A stretch of DNA of 64,000 nt from an uncultured Clostridia bacterium (GTDB taxonomy: Bacteria > Bacillota > Clostridia > Christensenellales > UBA1242), in assembly GCA_949949035.1 (NCBI GenBank), contig CATLHJ010000001.1, forward strand, positions 70,116 to 134,115, read 5' to 3'. Shown here piece after piece: positions 52,776 to 64,000 of the stretch (position 1 is its first letter; each line of letters begins with the position of its first letter). Position numbers and translations under genes: made by a program. The notes below the pieces were generated by a model that was given only the letters and a program-made list of their open reading frames with translations, made no database searches and was not told the DNA's origin.

Positions 52776-53861
52776 ATGGCAAAAACCGCACCAAGGCGTC
52801 ATCACCCGCGCCGTTCGTTATTCAGTTTCTCGGTCACGCGCTTAGTGATTTGTTTGGTGCTATTAGCGGTACTGGTCGGTGCGTATTTTGTTTTACCACG
52901 GTTTGTTAACCTTGGTGGTAATACTGCCAGTGACGCCCAAGCCTTGGTTTGGCATACAGTAGACGTAGGGCAAGGCGATTGTACTATTGTGCAATTCCCC
53001 GACGACAAAGTGTTAATGGTTGATACGGGAAAGCCCGACGCTTATACCACCATCGTTAAGTATTTACAAAATTTACACATTACCACTATTGATTGGTTGG
53101 TAATTTCGCACCCCGATGATGATCATTACGGGGCAGCCCCTAAACTGCTGGCTAATGACAGTTTGACCTTTAAGCAAAATTATTGTGCCAATTACCCCGA
53201 TGGTACGGACAAAAAGACCTACCGTGCGATGATTGGTAATGCCGATTACCACTTTCGGGTGCCTAACGATGGGGAACAAATTGTCGCTGAGACGGGTTAT
53301 ACCATCACCTTTGTCAGTCCCTACGTCGCCGACCAAATCAGCAGTACCAATCGTTCCAACAATTCGTCGCTGATGATGACGATAGAATATTGTAACAAGG
53401 TTTTCGTCTTAACGGGTTATGCCAGTTACGGGAACGGTACCGATGTGGAACACTTGTTTGTGGAACACGCGACCGATTTAGGTTTGTTTACGGCCACGGC
53501 CAGTCAACAAATAATTTTGAAGGTCGGCCACCACGGCAGTGCTAGCAGTTCGGGGGAGGAGTTCCTGTCCTTCATCTTTGGGCCTAACCCGCAAAACAAT
53601 TTTGCTTTGATTTCATGTGGGGAGGGTAACAAATACGGACACCCGACCGCCGAAGCCTTGGCGCGACTGGGTAATTATTGTGCTGCGGACAACATTTTGG
53701 TGACCAAAGACGTGGGTGACATAGTCGTGACGGCGAGCGAAAGTACCTTGACCATAAATGGTAAGGATTACCATTGGTCGTACACCATGATTTTTGTGGG
53801 CATTGGCGTCGCGGTGGTTGTGCTTTGCTTTTTTAATTACGGAATACGCGAAAGGAGATAA
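52776..53861 (+). CDS. ComEC-like metallo-beta-lactamase fold protein, membrane anchored
   Basis: 361 residues. One N-terminal span (about 22-44), a metallo-hydrolase domain with VDVGQGDCTIVQFP, VDTGKPDA, ISHPDDDHYGAAPKL and VGHHGSASSS, and a C-terminal span (about 331-353). The domain matches the extracellular nuclease-like domain of ComEC and stand-alone ComEC-type hydrolases. A role in DNA degradation is possible but unproven. It is unusual in being tethered at both ends. Confidence 0.82.
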   Translation: MAKTAPRRHHPRRSLFSFSVTRLVICLVLLAVLVGAYFVLPRFVNLGGNTASDAQALVWHTVDVGQGDCTIVQFPDDKVLMVDTGKPDAYTTIVKYLQNLHITTIDWLVISHPDDDHYGAAPKLLANDSLTFKQNYCANYPDGTDKKTYRAMIGNADYHFRVPNDGEQIVAETGYTITFVSPYVADQISSTNRSNNSSLMMTIEYCNKVFVLTGYASYGNGTDVEHLFVEHATDLGLFTATASQQIILKVGHHGSASSSGEEFLSFIFGPNPQNNFALISCGEGNKYGHPTAEALARLGNYCAADNILVTKDVGDIVVTASESTLTINGKDYHWSYTMIFVGIGVAVVVLCFFNYGIRERR

Positions 53862-53866
53862 CCGCA

Positions 53867-55681
53867 ATGAATTACGAACAAAAAGTCGTAACGCTGTTCG
53901 ACCAATATTTGGACGGCGACGATTACAGTGTGAAAAATAATGCCAATATGCAAAAGTCAGTCAGCGGACTGAACAACTTTGTGCGGGAAGAAATTACCAA
54001 AACCTATTGGTTAGAAAAAATTTATCCCGCCGCCATTGCTGACGCTCACCGGCAAGGTGCTTTCCATTTACACGATTTAGGCTTTTTCGGGCCTTATTGC
54101 GTGGGGTGGGATTTACGGCAATTATTGGTGCTTGGTTTTACGGGGGTAACCGGTAAAGTGTCCGCTGCTCCTGCCAACAATTTACGGGCGGCGTTAAACC
54201 AAATTGTTAACGCCACGTTTACCTTGCAAGGCGAAGCTGCGGGTGCTCAAGCTTGGTCGTCATTTGATACTTATTTAGCACCCTTTATTCGCCACGACCA
54301 ACTTGACTATGCCGCCGTGCGGGAACATTTGGCCGAATTTATTTTTAATATGAACGTGGCTACGCGAGTTGGTTTTCAATGTCCGTTTTCTAACATTACC
54401 TTGGATTTACGTTGTCCGCGAACGTTACGTGACGAGTACGTGGTCATGGGTGGCACATTGCAAGAAAGCACTTATGGTGAATATCAGGCCGAAATGGATT
54501 TGTTTAATTTAGCCTTTTGCGACGTGATGTTGGCGGGCGACGCGGCGGGGCGGGTCTTTTCTTTCCCGATTCCAACCATCAACATTACCAAGGACACGGA
54601 CTGGAATAGTCCCGTCATGACGCAAGTTTTGGCTATGACGGCGAAGTACGGCATTCCGTATTTTGCTAATTACGTAAATTCCGATTTGAATCCGGAAGAT
54701 GCGGTATCCATGTGTTGTCGCTTGCGTTTAGACGTTCGTGAATTGCGTAAACGGGGCGGTGGGCTGTTCGGTTCTAACCCTTTAACGGGTAGTATCGGCG
54801 TAGTAACCATCAATTTGCCACGCTTGGGTTATGAATGCCGCAGTGAAAAAGAATTCTTTGCACGCTTGGGAACTTTGGCCGATTTAGCCAAGGACAGTTT
54901 AGAAATAAAACGGCAAGTCGTCGAGGCACAAACCGATGCGGGATTATACCCGTACAGTGCTTTCTATTTGCAAAGTGTCAAAGAACGTACCGGACAATAT
55001 TGGTCCAACCACTTCAATACGATTGGCATTATTGGTATGCACGAATGCTTGTTAAACCTGAAAAAAGTAGGCTTAGCGACCGCGACGGGACAAAAATTTG
55101 CTTTGCGCGTCATGCACTTCTTACGGGAAAAATTGCAGTCTTACCAAGCGACGACAGGACACATTTATAACTTGGAAGCCACACCCGCCGAGGGCGTCAG
55201 TTACCGTTTGGCAAAACTGGACCGCACAACTTACCCCGACCTTATTACCGCGGGTACGGCCGAGGCTCCGTATTATACTAACAGTACTCAATTACCCGTT
55301 GGTTTTACCGACGATGTTTTCACCATGATTAAATGGCAGGACCAGTTACAGGCACTATATACGGGGGGTACGGTGGTGCATCTGTATACAGGTGAAAAAT
55401 TGGATGATCCGGCGGCAATTAAATCGTTATTGCAAAAAATCTTTAATCACTACCAAATGCCGTACCTGTCGGTTACGCCCACCTTTTCGCTTTGCCCGAC
55501 GCACGGTTATTTGGCGGGTGAGTATTGGCAGTGCCCAACCTGTGGGGCGGATACCGAAGTGTGGAGTCGGGTGGTTGGTTTCTTGCGTCCGGTGGCGAAT
55601 TTCAACGCAGGCAAGCGCCAAGAATACCATGAACGGCGTAAATATAACCTGACTAAAAGTTTGGCGCGTAATGAAAAGTGA
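53867..55681 (+). CDS. nrdD: Anaerobic (class III) ribonucleoside-triphosphate reductase
   Basis: 604 residues. The catalytic barrel carries IADAHRQGAFHLHDLGFFGPYCVGWDL and FQCPFSNITLDLRCP. The C-terminal zinc site is CPTH..CPTCG, and the glycyl radical loop is SRVVGFLRPVANFN. No N-terminal ATP-cone is seen, which explains the reduced length and suggests loss of that allosteric control. It makes deoxynucleotides without oxygen. AAAGGAG precedes the ATG; it overlaps nrdG by 11 bases. Confidence 0.95.
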   Translation: MNYEQKVVTLFDQYLDGDDYSVKNNANMQKSVSGLNNFVREEITKTYWLEKIYPAAIADAHRQGAFHLHDLGFFGPYCVGWDLRQLLVLGFTGVTGKVSAAPANNLRAALNQIVNATFTLQGEAAGAQAWSSFDTYLAPFIRHDQLDYAAVREHLAEFIFNMNVATRVGFQCPFSNITLDLRCPRTLRDEYVVMGGTLQESTYGEYQAEMDLFNLAFCDVMLAGDAAGRVFSFPIPTINITKDTDWNSPVMTQVLAMTAKYGIPYFANYVNSDLNPEDAVSMCCRLRLDVRELRKRGGGLFGSNPLTGSIGVVTINLPRLGYECRSEKEFFARLGTLADLAKDSLEIKRQVVEAQTDAGLYPYSAFYLQSVKERTGQYWSNHFNTIGIIGMHECLLNLKKVGLATATGQKFALRVMHFLREKLQSYQATTGHIYNLEATPAEGVSYRLAKLDRTTYPDLITAGTAEAPYYTNSTQLPVGFTDDVFTMIKWQDQLQALYTGGTVVHLYTGEKLDDPAAIKSLLQKIFNHYQMPYLSVTPTFSLCPTHGYLAGEYWQCPTCGADTEVWSRVVGFLRPVANFNAGKRQEYHERRKYNLTKSLARNEK

Positions 55682-56339
55682 TTGGCGAATTGCGGGGTGG
55701 CAACCCGTCTCCTTAATTGATTATCCCGGTAAAGCGGCAACCGTAATTTTCATGGCGGGGTGTAATTGGCGTTGTCATTATTGCCATAACCCCCAGTTAT
55801 GGTATAGTCAGGCTAATAACCTGCCGTTTAGTAATGTCTTGCATTATTTACGTACTAATCGTTCTTTACTGGATGGTGTAGTAATCAGCGGTGGCGAACC
55901 AACTCTATGCCCTTATTTACCATCCATATTACGAGCAATCAAGCAGTTAAATTTGGCGGTTAAGTTGGATACGAATGGCTCGCGCCCCGCAGTAGTGCGC
56001 CGCTTGGTGCGCGCTAAACTGGTTGATTTTGTGGCCTTGGACCTTAAAGCGCCCGCCAGTAAACATGTGGCGTTAACGGGGCGACCAATGGCTGCGGTTC
56101 TGCTGACTGCCCGTTGGTTGAAAGCGCAAACCGCGGTACCGTACTTGTTCCGTACCACGTTAAGCCCACGTCTAACGCTGTCCGACCTGCATACCATTGG
56201 GACCGAAATGGTTAACGGTGCCACAACTTGGCAAATTCAGCAATGTCGTTGCCCCGGGGCTTATTCAGCGCAAAAAGTCTGTGAATTCGCCACTTTGTTG
56301 AAAAAATACGCCCAAGATGTTGTGGTGCGCGGACTCTGA
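55671..56339 (+). CDS. nrdG: Anaerobic ribonucleotide reductase activating protein (radical SAM)
   Basis: 222 residues. The radical SAM cysteines are in CNWRCHYC (CxxxCxxC) near residue 30, followed by GVVISGGEPTLCP. WQPVSLIDYPGKAATVIFMAGC is the NrdG/PflA-type opening. It generates the glycyl radical on NrdD. Its 4Fe-4S cluster would depend on an assembly system such as SmsCB. Confidence 0.93.
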   Translation: MKSDWRIAGWQPVSLIDYPGKAATVIFMAGCNWRCHYCHNPQLWYSQANNLPFSNVLHYLRTNRSLLDGVVISGGEPTLCPYLPSILRAIKQLNLAVKLDTNGSRPAVVRRLVRAKLVDFVALDLKAPASKHVALTGRPMAAVLLTARWLKAQTAVPYLFRTTLSPRLTLSDLHTIGTEMVNGATTWQIQQCRCPGAYSAQKVCEFATLLKKYAQDVVVRGL

Positions 56340-56369
56340 CTATACTACATAATGTATAAAATAACTATT

Positions 56370-56397
56370 TTGAGCGGTTTTTGAGTTATGCTATAAT
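56370..56397 (+). promoter_or_regulatory. Promoter of the topoisomerase operon
   Basis: TTGAGC (56370-56375), 16-base spacer, TATAAT (56392-56397) in ATGCTATAAT, six bases to the ATG at 56404. Leaderless arrangement. Confidence 0.65.
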
Positions 56398-56403
56398 AAA
56401 TGT

Positions 56404-58416
56404 ATGGCAAATGAAAAAAATTCGTATCAGGCCAGTGATTTGCAATTACTGAAAGGACTGGATGCGGTGCGCAAACGCCCGGGGATGTATATCGGTACCA
56501 CGGGCTCCAAGGGAATGCACCATTTACTGTGGGAAATTGTTGATAATGGTATTGATGAAATTGCTAACGGTTACGGTAATAAGTTGGTAGTGACCATTCA
56601 CCCAGATAATTCCGTCACGGTAGAAGACGACGGACGGGGCATTCCGGTCGATTTGCATAAAGAACTGCAAATTTCGGGTGTAGAAATGGTCTTTACCGAA
56701 CTGCACGCGGGCGGAAAGTTCGATAACAACAATTATAGTTTCTCGGGGGGGCTGCACGGCGTTGGTGCGTCGGTCGTTAACGCCTTATCCGAATATTGTG
56801 AAGTTACGGTTTATAAAAATGGTAAAGAACATTACGTACGTTTCTCGCCACATTTGGACGTGAACGACGGCAAAATGCATTGGGGAGTGGCGGACGAGCC
56901 ATTGAAGGTGGTTGGCCGTACCTTAAAGAACGGAACGCGAGTTCATTTTTTACCTGACGCTGAAATGTTCAACCATGCGGAATTTGACTACAAAGTAATT
57001 AGTAAACGTTTGGAAGAATTGGCGTTTTTGAACCAAGGCATTGAAATTACTTTGATCGACGAACGCATTACAACGGATGATGCGGAATATCCGCGCGAAT
57101 GCACCTATAAATACGATGGTGGTGTAGCGGACTTCGTTGCCTATTTGAACGAAGGTAAAAACACCTTATATAAGCAACCGTTAATTATTGCAGGGGCGAC
57201 GGAAAAAATGCCCATTACTTTTGCTATCCAACATACTGACGGCTTTGTCGAAAGTATTTTCTCCTACGTTAACAATATTCCAACTTCGGAAGGTGGAACG
57301 CACGAAACCGGTTTCAAAACCGCCATTACGCGGGCCTTTAATCAGTTAGGTAAACAGTACGGCTACTTGAAAGAAAAAGATGGAATTTTACAGGGCGAAG
57401 ATTACCGCGAAGGGGTAACCGCTGTCTTGTCGGTTAAGATGAAAGAAGTGCAATTTGAAGGCCAAACCAAAACCAAGTTGGGTAATCCCGAAGCCAAAAG
57501 TGAAGTGGAAACTTTTACCTATAACGGCCTGATTGATTATTTCAAAGATGCTGATAAAAATGCCGACAAGAAAAGTTTGTTGGAAGTCATTATTAACAAA
57601 GCCAAGGCGGCTGCCCGCGTGCGGGAAGCCGCGCGCAAGGCCAAGGATATTGCCCGCAGCAAAAACAGCATTGACGGCAACGTCTTAATTGGCAAGTTAG
57701 CCAGTTGTAGTGGCCGTCGCCCCGAACTAAACGAGATCTTTATTGTTGAAGGGGATAGCGCGGGCGGTACGGCGAAACAGGGACGTGACCGCAGCACCCA
57801 GGCTATTTTACCATTACGCGGTAAACCGTTAAACGCCGAGAAAAAGCGCATTGACCAAGTTTTGGAAAACGAAGAATTTCGCACTTTAATTGGAGCGTTA
57901 GGCACGGGTATTGGTGAGGATTTTAATATAGACAATCTACGTTATCACAAGGTTATCATAATGGCGGATGCGGATCAAGACGGTGGACACATTCGTTGCA
58001 TCTTGCTGACGTTCTTTTACCGTTATATGAAAGACTTAATCGCCCAAGGGCATGTTTACACGGCTATGCCACCATTATTCAAGGTAACGAAGAAAGACGC
58101 ACACCGTTATTGTTACGACGATAACGAATTAAAGGAAGTAACCAAGGTGATTAAAGGTGGTACAATTCAACGCTATAAAGGGTTAGGGGAGATGAACGCC
58201 GACCAGTTATGGGAAACAACTATGAACCCCAAAACTCGTAAATTGTGCCGTATTACCTTGGACGACGCGGCGGAGGCTGAAAAGTTAATAACAACCTTGA
58301 TGGGGGACGATATTGAAAGTCGTCGTAATTACATTAGTAAGCACGCTAATTTTAATAAGCAAGACGATACCGCTACCAAAGCCGTAAAGAGTAAATTAGG
58401 AGGTTTGAATGGGTGA
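56404..58416 (+). CDS. Type II topoisomerase subunit B (GyrB/ParE)
   Basis: 670 residues. GHKL ATPase with [21 protein letters not shown] and [15 protein letters not shown]; transducer; TOPRIM domain with [30 protein letters not shown] and [14 protein letters not shown]-terminal [16 protein letters not shown]. It drives strand passage with the A subunit encoded immediately after. Gyrase and topoisomerase IV B subunits are not separable by eye; GDSAGG with AKQGRDR is found in both. Confidence 0.93.
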   Translation: MANEKNSYQASDLQLLKGLDAVRKRPGMYIGTTGSKGMHHLLWEIVDNGIDEIANGYGNKLVVTIHPDNSVTVEDDGRGIPVDLHKELQISGVEMVFTELHAGGKFDNNNYSFSGGLHGVGASVVNALSEYCEVTVYKNGKEHYVRFSPHLDVNDGKMHWGVADEPLKVVGRTLKNGTRVHFLPDAEMFNHAEFDYKVISKRLEELAFLNQGIEITLIDERITTDDAEYPRECTYKYDGGVADFVAYLNEGKNTLYKQPLIIAGATEKMPITFAIQHTDGFVESIFSYVNNIPTSEGGTHETGFKTAITRAFNQLGKQYGYLKEKDGILQGEDYREGVTAVLSVKMKEVQFEGQTKTKLGNPEAKSEVETFTYNGLIDYFKDADKNADKKSLLEVIINKAKAAARVREAARKAKDIARSKNSIDGNVLIGKLASCSGRRPELNEIFIVEGDSAGGTAKQGRDRSTQAILPLRGKPLNAEKKRIDQVLENEEFRTLIGALGTGIGEDFNIDNLRYHKVIIMADADQDGGHIRCILLTFFYRYMKDLIAQGHVYTAMPPLFKVTKKDAHRYCYDDNELKEVTKVIKGGTIQRYKGLGEMNADQLWETTMNPKTRKLCRITLDDAAEAEKLITTLMGDDIESRRNYISKHANFNKQDDTATKAVKSKLGGLNG

Positions 58417-61400
58417 GTTTGATGATTTGTTGGATACTGAAAATTCAATTAGTTTTGATGAGACAAAACCGGCAGTGGCGGCCGAATTGAGTTTACAAAA
58501 GCCAACTTCGACGCCAACGATAGAACCGGTTGCACCTGCAACGCCAGAACTGGCGGATGAAACCCCCGCGGAATTGACGCCGGTGACCAGTGAGTCCATC
58601 TTTGAAGCCGAATCCGCCCCCGTAGTGGTAGTAACAACAGAACAACCACCAGTGGTTGCGGACGAGTCCAGCGATGAACAACTCGCATCGGAATCAGTAG
58701 ATGAAACAGTTGTCACGGAACCGGTTGTGGTGGCCGAAGCAGCGGTGGACGTAACGCCGATGGACGAGCCAATAAGGGAAACGACAACACCGCCCGAAGC
58801 GGCATTAGAGCCAGAAGCGGTGGTCAAAAGTGGACCAGTTGGGGAGCCGGTGGCATTGGGTCCCGTTGACGATTTAGTAATTGAACATGAACCGGAAAGT
58901 GCAACCCCAGTCGAGACCGAACCAACAACAGTAACCGAACCGGAAATTATAACGGTGGCTAACCAAGCGGTAACCTTGGATGCGGTACCTAATGAAGTTG
59001 CCAAAATGGTCGCGGACGCGGGTAGCACGGTAGGTATTGCCAATATTGACAGCATTGTACAAATGTCGGAAGCCGATTTGGCGGCAGAAGCAATCGCCCG
59101 CCAACAAGCAGCCGCGATGAAACCTATCTTGGAAAAAGAAAACCGCCGCCAAAAATTATTGGCGGAGAAAGAACTGAATAAAATTAATGGTGCTGTAGAA
59201 AACGTCAACGACAATGGTGGCGATAACGGCGAAGGAGATAGTGGTGATGGTGGCGATGGCATTATCGAAAAGTCGGTAGCCGCCATTATGCACGAAAGCA
59301 TGATCCCGTACAGCGAGTTCGTTATTTTGGACCGTGCTTTACCACGGGTGGAAGATGGCTTGAAACCGGTTCAGCGTCGCATTTTGTACGCAATGAATGA
59401 CATGGGGTTGACGCCCGACAAACCGTTCCGCAAGTCGGCAGCGATTGTTGGTGAATGTTTGGGAAAGTACCACCCGCACGGGGATACTTCGGTGTACGAC
59501 GCGATGGTGCGTTTGGCGCAACCGTTTAATATGAATATGCCGTTGGTCTCGGGGCAGGGTAACTTCGGTTCGGAAGACGGTGACCCGCCGGCGGCAATGC
59601 GTTATACCGAAGCCAAACTGGCCCCGTTGGCCTTGGAATTGATGCGGGATATTGAAAAAGACACCGTACCGTATTCGTTAACTTACGACGACCGCAACAC
59701 AGAGCCCGATATTTTACCGGCTCGTTTCCCTAACTTGCTGACAAATGGAACCAGTGGTATTGCCGTTGGTTTGGCAACCAATATTCCGCCACATAATTTA
59801 GGTGAAGTAATTGACGCTCACGTAGCCTTTATTGAAAATAATAAAATTTCGTTGAAGCAGGTTCTGAAAATTATTAAGGGGCCAGATTTCCCGACCGCGG
59901 GCTGGATAACTTCGGATGACGAAATGGTGCGGGCGTACGAAACGGGACGTGGCAAAGTTGTAATGTCGGGTAAGGTGCACATTGAAGTGGATGGTGACAA
60001 GCGTAATATCGTAATTACCGAATTGCCGTACCAAGTTAACAAGGTGCAATTGCAAAAAAACATTGCCGATTTGCGCGAAAACAAGAAAGGTGATTTGCAA
60101 AACATTACCGAGATTCGCGACGAATCCGACCGTAACGGCATGCGTATTATTATTAAGTTAAAGAAAGACACCGACGCGCACAAGATTGTGGAGCAGTTGT
60201 ATAAATATACGCAACTGCGGTGTAACTTTAATTTCAATATGGTGGCGATTTCGGACGGCAAACCCAAACAAATGAGTTTGTTGCAAATCATCGAGTCCTA
60301 CGTTAATTACCAACGTCAAGTTATCTATAAGCGTTCAGTGTTTGAACTTAACCAAGCCAAGGAACGGGCGCACATTTTGGAAGGCTTATTGGTGGCGATT
60401 AAAAATATTGACGAAGTCATTAAAATCATTAAAACCAGTAAACACACCAGTGAAGCCCGCGAACGTTTGCAAAAACGCTTTAATTTGTCCGAACGCCAAG
60501 CCCAAGCCATTTTGGATTTACGATTGGCACGCTTAACCAATTTGGAAGTATTGAAGGTCGAAGAAGAACTGGCTGAACTGAAAAAATTGATTGAACGTTT
60601 AACCGCTATTATCGGTAGCAAAAAATTGCAATTTGAAGTGGTTAAAGACGAATTATTGGCCATTAAAAAACGCTTCAAGGTCGATCGGCGTACCAAGGTG
60701 GTCAGCAAGACCGAAGACGTGTTGGTTACCGCCGACGATGACGCGGTGCCGGTCGAAGACGTTGTGATGGCGATTACCGCCGCCGGCAACATTAAGCGCT
60801 TGGCGAAAAAACATTTTAATATGAGTAACACCGCCGCCACCAGTGGTATGCGGGAAAACGACATCAATATCGTGGCGGTGCAAACGCAAACTGATAAGTT
60901 ACTGCACATCTTTACTAACTTGGGTAAATGCTATAAGTTGTATGGTGCCGATGTGCCGGAATGCCGCCTGAAAGACCGCGGTATCAGTCTGCATAAATTG
61001 TTCCCCAGCGCGGGCGAAAACGAACGTCCGATTGCCATTTATCCGGCAGTAGCCGACGCTTTACCTGAATACGATTTAGTTTGGTTGTCGAAAACAGGTA
61101 TGATTAAACGCTCCAAATTTAACGACGCGTGTGGCGTAATTAAGTCGGTCTTTGACGTTTACAAGATTCGAGAAGACCGCCAAGATGAAATCGTCAACGT
61201 CCAACGCTTGCCGAAAGAACGTACCATTTTGATGATCAGTAACGTTGGTAATGTGTTGAACGCCACGACTGGCGATGTGCCGGTCCAAGGCCGTATTGCG
61301 TCGGGGGTCAAAGGTATGCAATTAGACGACAATGCGTATCTAGCGGGCATCTCGACCGCCGAAAATAGCGGTTTCGCTGTGATGATTACTAACCATGGTA

Positions 61401-61684
61401 ATGCCAAAAAGGTTGCGATGAAAGACATCGATAAGATGGTGCGCTACCGTAAAGGCTTAACGATTGCTAACAATCTAGCCAAAGGTGAAGAAATTGTGTT
61501 CGCTGGCTTCGCGCGGGCGGGTGAAGATATTATTGTTAAAACTGCGTCCGACGAAATTCTGGTACAACCGCTGGATAAATTACCTACCACTAATCGTATG
61601 GGTAAAATGAAAAATGTTTTCGGTAAACAGGAAATTGTTGGCGGTTGGGTCCACCGTACCAACGCGGTTATGGCAGAGTGCTAA
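58409..61684 (+). CDS. Type II topoisomerase subunit A (GyrA/ParC) with long N-terminal extension
   Basis: 1091 residues. Residues 1 to about 277 are an extra Pro/Glu/Thr/Val-rich acidic region ending in a helical, Lys-rich part and a Gly/Asp-rich linker. The normal winged-helix core then begins near residue 285 ([22 protein letters not shown]), with [20 protein letters not shown] and active-site Tyr399 in [10 protein letters not shown]. The C-terminal beta-pinwheel is present, but the canonical QRRGGRG GyrA box is not seen; [11 protein letters not shown] is the nearest. Hence gyrase or topoisomerase IV. TAGGAGG precedes the ATG, which overlaps the B-subunit gene by eight bases. Confidence 0.9.
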   Translation: MGEFDDLLDTENSISFDETKPAVAAELSLQKPTSTPTIEPVAPATPELADETPAELTPVTSESIFEAESAPVVVVTTEQPPVVADESSDEQLASESVDETVVTEPVVVAEAAVDVTPMDEPIRETTTPPEAALEPEAVVKSGPVGEPVALGPVDDLVIEHEPESATPVETEPTTVTEPEIITVANQAVTLDAVPNEVAKMVADAGSTVGIANIDSIVQMSEADLAAEAIARQQAAAMKPILEKENRRQKLLAEKELNKINGAVENVNDNGGDNGEGDSGDGGDGIIEKSVAAIMHESMIPYSEFVILDRALPRVEDGLKPVQRRILYAMNDMGLTPDKPFRKSAAIVGECLGKYHPHGDTSVYDAMVRLAQPFNMNMPLVSGQGNFGSEDGDPPAAMRYTEAKLAPLALELMRDIEKDTVPYSLTYDDRNTEPDILPARFPNLLTNGTSGIAVGLATNIPPHNLGEVIDAHVAFIENNKISLKQVLKIIKGPDFPTAGWITSDDEMVRAYETGRGKVVMSGKVHIEVDGDKRNIVITELPYQVNKVQLQKNIADLRENKKGDLQNITEIRDESDRNGMRIIIKLKKDTDAHKIVEQLYKYTQLRCNFNFNMVAISDGKPKQMSLLQIIESYVNYQRQVIYKRSVFELNQAKERAHILEGLLVAIKNIDEVIKIIKTSKHTSEARERLQKRFNLSERQAQAILDLRLARLTNLEVLKVEEELAELKKLIERLTAIIGSKKLQFEVVKDELLAIKKRFKVDRRTKVVSKTEDVLVTADDDAVPVEDVVMAITAAGNIKRLAKKHFNMSNTAATSGMRENDINIVAVQTQTDKLLHIFTNLGKCYKLYGADVPECRLKDRGISLHKLFPSAGENERPIAIYPAVADALPEYDLVWLSKTGMIKRSKFNDACGVIKSVFDVYKIREDRQDEIVNVQRLPKERTILMISNVGNVLNATTGDVPVQGRIASGVKGMQLDDNAYLAGISTAENSGFAVMITNHGNAKKVAMKDIDKMVRYRKGLTIANNLAKGEEIVFAGFARAGEDIIVKTASDEILVQPLDKLPTTNRMGKMKNVFGKQEIVGGWVHRTNAVMAEC

Positions 61685-62393
61685 TTGCCGTGGCGACGAC
61701 CATTGCGCAATCGTCAATAACAAGGTCGATGTCTTTAGGCACAACGTGGTAAATTGGACGGTGCGGTTTAGTCAGTAAAGTACAAACGGGAATCCCGACC
61801 GCAATCACGGGAACGCCAAGTAAGGCTTGGTTAAGGCACGGGTTATCGCGCCCCAAGCCGCTGCCGGGAGTAATTCCGCTGGTACAAATTTGGTAATTAG
61901 TGCCAATCCGGTCTGGTTCGGCACTAACTAAACTGTCGATGACGATAACGGCGGTGGGGTGGACCAGGTCACTGATTGCTTTAATGGCATCGACCGAGTT
62001 AATTCCCGTTACACCACGAACGTTAGGCTCGAAGGTCAGTAAGTGTGGCGTAGGGGTCAACTGCCGCAGTACCTGTGGTCCCAAACTGTCGGCAACGAAA
62101 CGGTCATTGCCCAAACCCACCACCAATAACCGTTCGCGGTTGGGTAATAGTGGGCGTAACGCTTTCGCCAGTTGACCAACTAGCGGGGTGTCGTCAAGGT
62201 TAGTATCGGGTTCGACGGCAAAATTTACGTAGGTGCCAACGGGCTTGCCAATCGCTTTCGCGGCAGTGGCGGTTTCTATGACCGTGGTGTGGATTGTTAA
62301 ATGCGGTAAATGGCGGGTGGTTACGTGTACGCCGTCGGTGTTGGCGGGACGCCGCCGTAATAATTCGCACGCCAAATCGGAAATAATGGTCAT
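61668..62393 (-). CDS. gpr: Germination protease GPR, compact form
   Basis: 241 residues against about 320-370. It carries EGAKAIGKxPG-like [62 protein letters not shown] and [11 protein letters not shown], the GPR core with both conserved aspartates. GPR degrades small acid-soluble spore proteins during germination. The start at 62393 leaves only about five residues before DLACELL, so the usual autoprocessed propeptide is missing or tiny. GGCGATAATT fits a sigma-F -10 (GGnrAnAnTw) and lies six bases before the ATG. The 3' end overlaps the topoisomerase gene. Confidence 0.9.
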   Translation of the reverse strand: MTIISDLACELLRRRPANTDGVHVTTRHLPHLTIHTTVIETATAAKAIGKPVGTYVNFAVEPDTNLDDTPLVGQLAKALRPLLPNRERLLVVGLGNDRFVADSLGPQVLRQLTPTPHLLTFEPNVRGVTGINSVDAIKAISDLVHPTAVIVIDSLVSAEPDRIGTNYQICTSGITPGSGLGRDNPCLNQALLGVPVIAVGIPVCTLLTKPHRPIYHVVPKDIDLVIDDCAMVVATAISTLP

Positions 62394-62421
62394 TACGCTA
62401 ATTATCGCCCAAAACAAGTAC

Positions 62422-62450
62422 TTGTATTTAGCGAATAAGTGTGCTATAAT
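62422..62450 (+). promoter_or_regulatory. Promoter of repeat-headed lipoprotein locus 3
   Basis: TTGTAT (62422-62427), 17-base spacer, TATAAT (62445-62450) in GTGCTATAAT, eight bases to the ATG at 62459. A ten-base palindrome CAAGTACTTG (62415-62424) overlaps the -35 box. Same layout as loci 1 and 2. Confidence 0.75.
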
Positions 62451-62458
62451 AAATTATT

Positions 62459-64000
<1,542 letters not shown>

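Overview
The window reads as a chromosomal segment of a strictly anaerobic, endospore-forming bacterium of the Bacillota (Firmicutes). The evidence is spoVAC/spoVAD/spoVAE, spoIVA, sigK, gpr and a PASTA-type SpoVD-like penicillin-binding protein, together with a class III (oxygen-sensitive) ribonucleotide reductase pair and a minimal SmsCB iron-sulfur scaffold. Base composition looks moderate (mid-40s % G+C by eye). Gene content resembles uncultured gut Clostridia, but the exact lineage cannot be fixed from sequence alone.

Layout. 1-1820: 5' part of ftsH and a very short uvrC, divergent. 1828-3605: first of three surface lipoprotein genes that open with a tetranucleotide repeat. 3671-7199: DUF378 protein, tRNA-Arg, an A+T-rich methyltransferase, and a TetR/ABC-exporter operon with a palindromic operator. 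7315-14892: two large orphan or secreted proteins, argS, glf, an anchored protein and tRNA-Pro. 14973-16778: second repeat-headed lipoprotein gene. 16819-20172: smsCB and two unknowns. 20202-28516: CIRCE-controlled hrcA-grpE-dnaK-dnaJ running directly into rsmH-ftsL-spoVD. 28534-36752: spoVA operon, groESL, deaminase, der, plsY, spoIVA, sigK. 37002-42873: a compact phage-derived head module. 42911-61684: pnp, a deacetylase-like gene, M16 peptidase, ftsK, valS, small conserved genes, nrdDG and a type II topoisomerase pair. 61668-64000: gpr and the third repeat-headed gene, here broken by two in-frame TAA codons.

The most striking system is the trio of surface-lipoprotein loci (1864, 15009, 62459). 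Each has the same promoter design (TTGTAT, 17-bp spacer, GTGCTATAAT), an ATG 7-8 bases after the -10 box (so a probably leaderless mRNA), a tetranucleotide repeat right after the ATG, then a lipoprotein signal peptide and a modular ectodomain. Repeat number sets the reading frame: locus 2 (20 units) is in frame, locus 1 (24 units plus one variant) is out of frame, and locus 3 is in register but interrupted. This is the architecture expected for phase variation by slipped-strand mispairing.

A second theme is that nearly every first gene of a transcription unit has its ATG 5-11 bases downstream of a -10 box and no Shine-Dalgarno, while internal genes do have one. Leaderless initiation therefore seems to be a main mode here. 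A third theme is compaction and rearrangement of normally conserved proteins: a minimal UvrC, a 468-residue GroEL, a GPR without an evident propeptide, and a valyl-tRNA synthetase whose anticodon-binding segments appear in permuted order.
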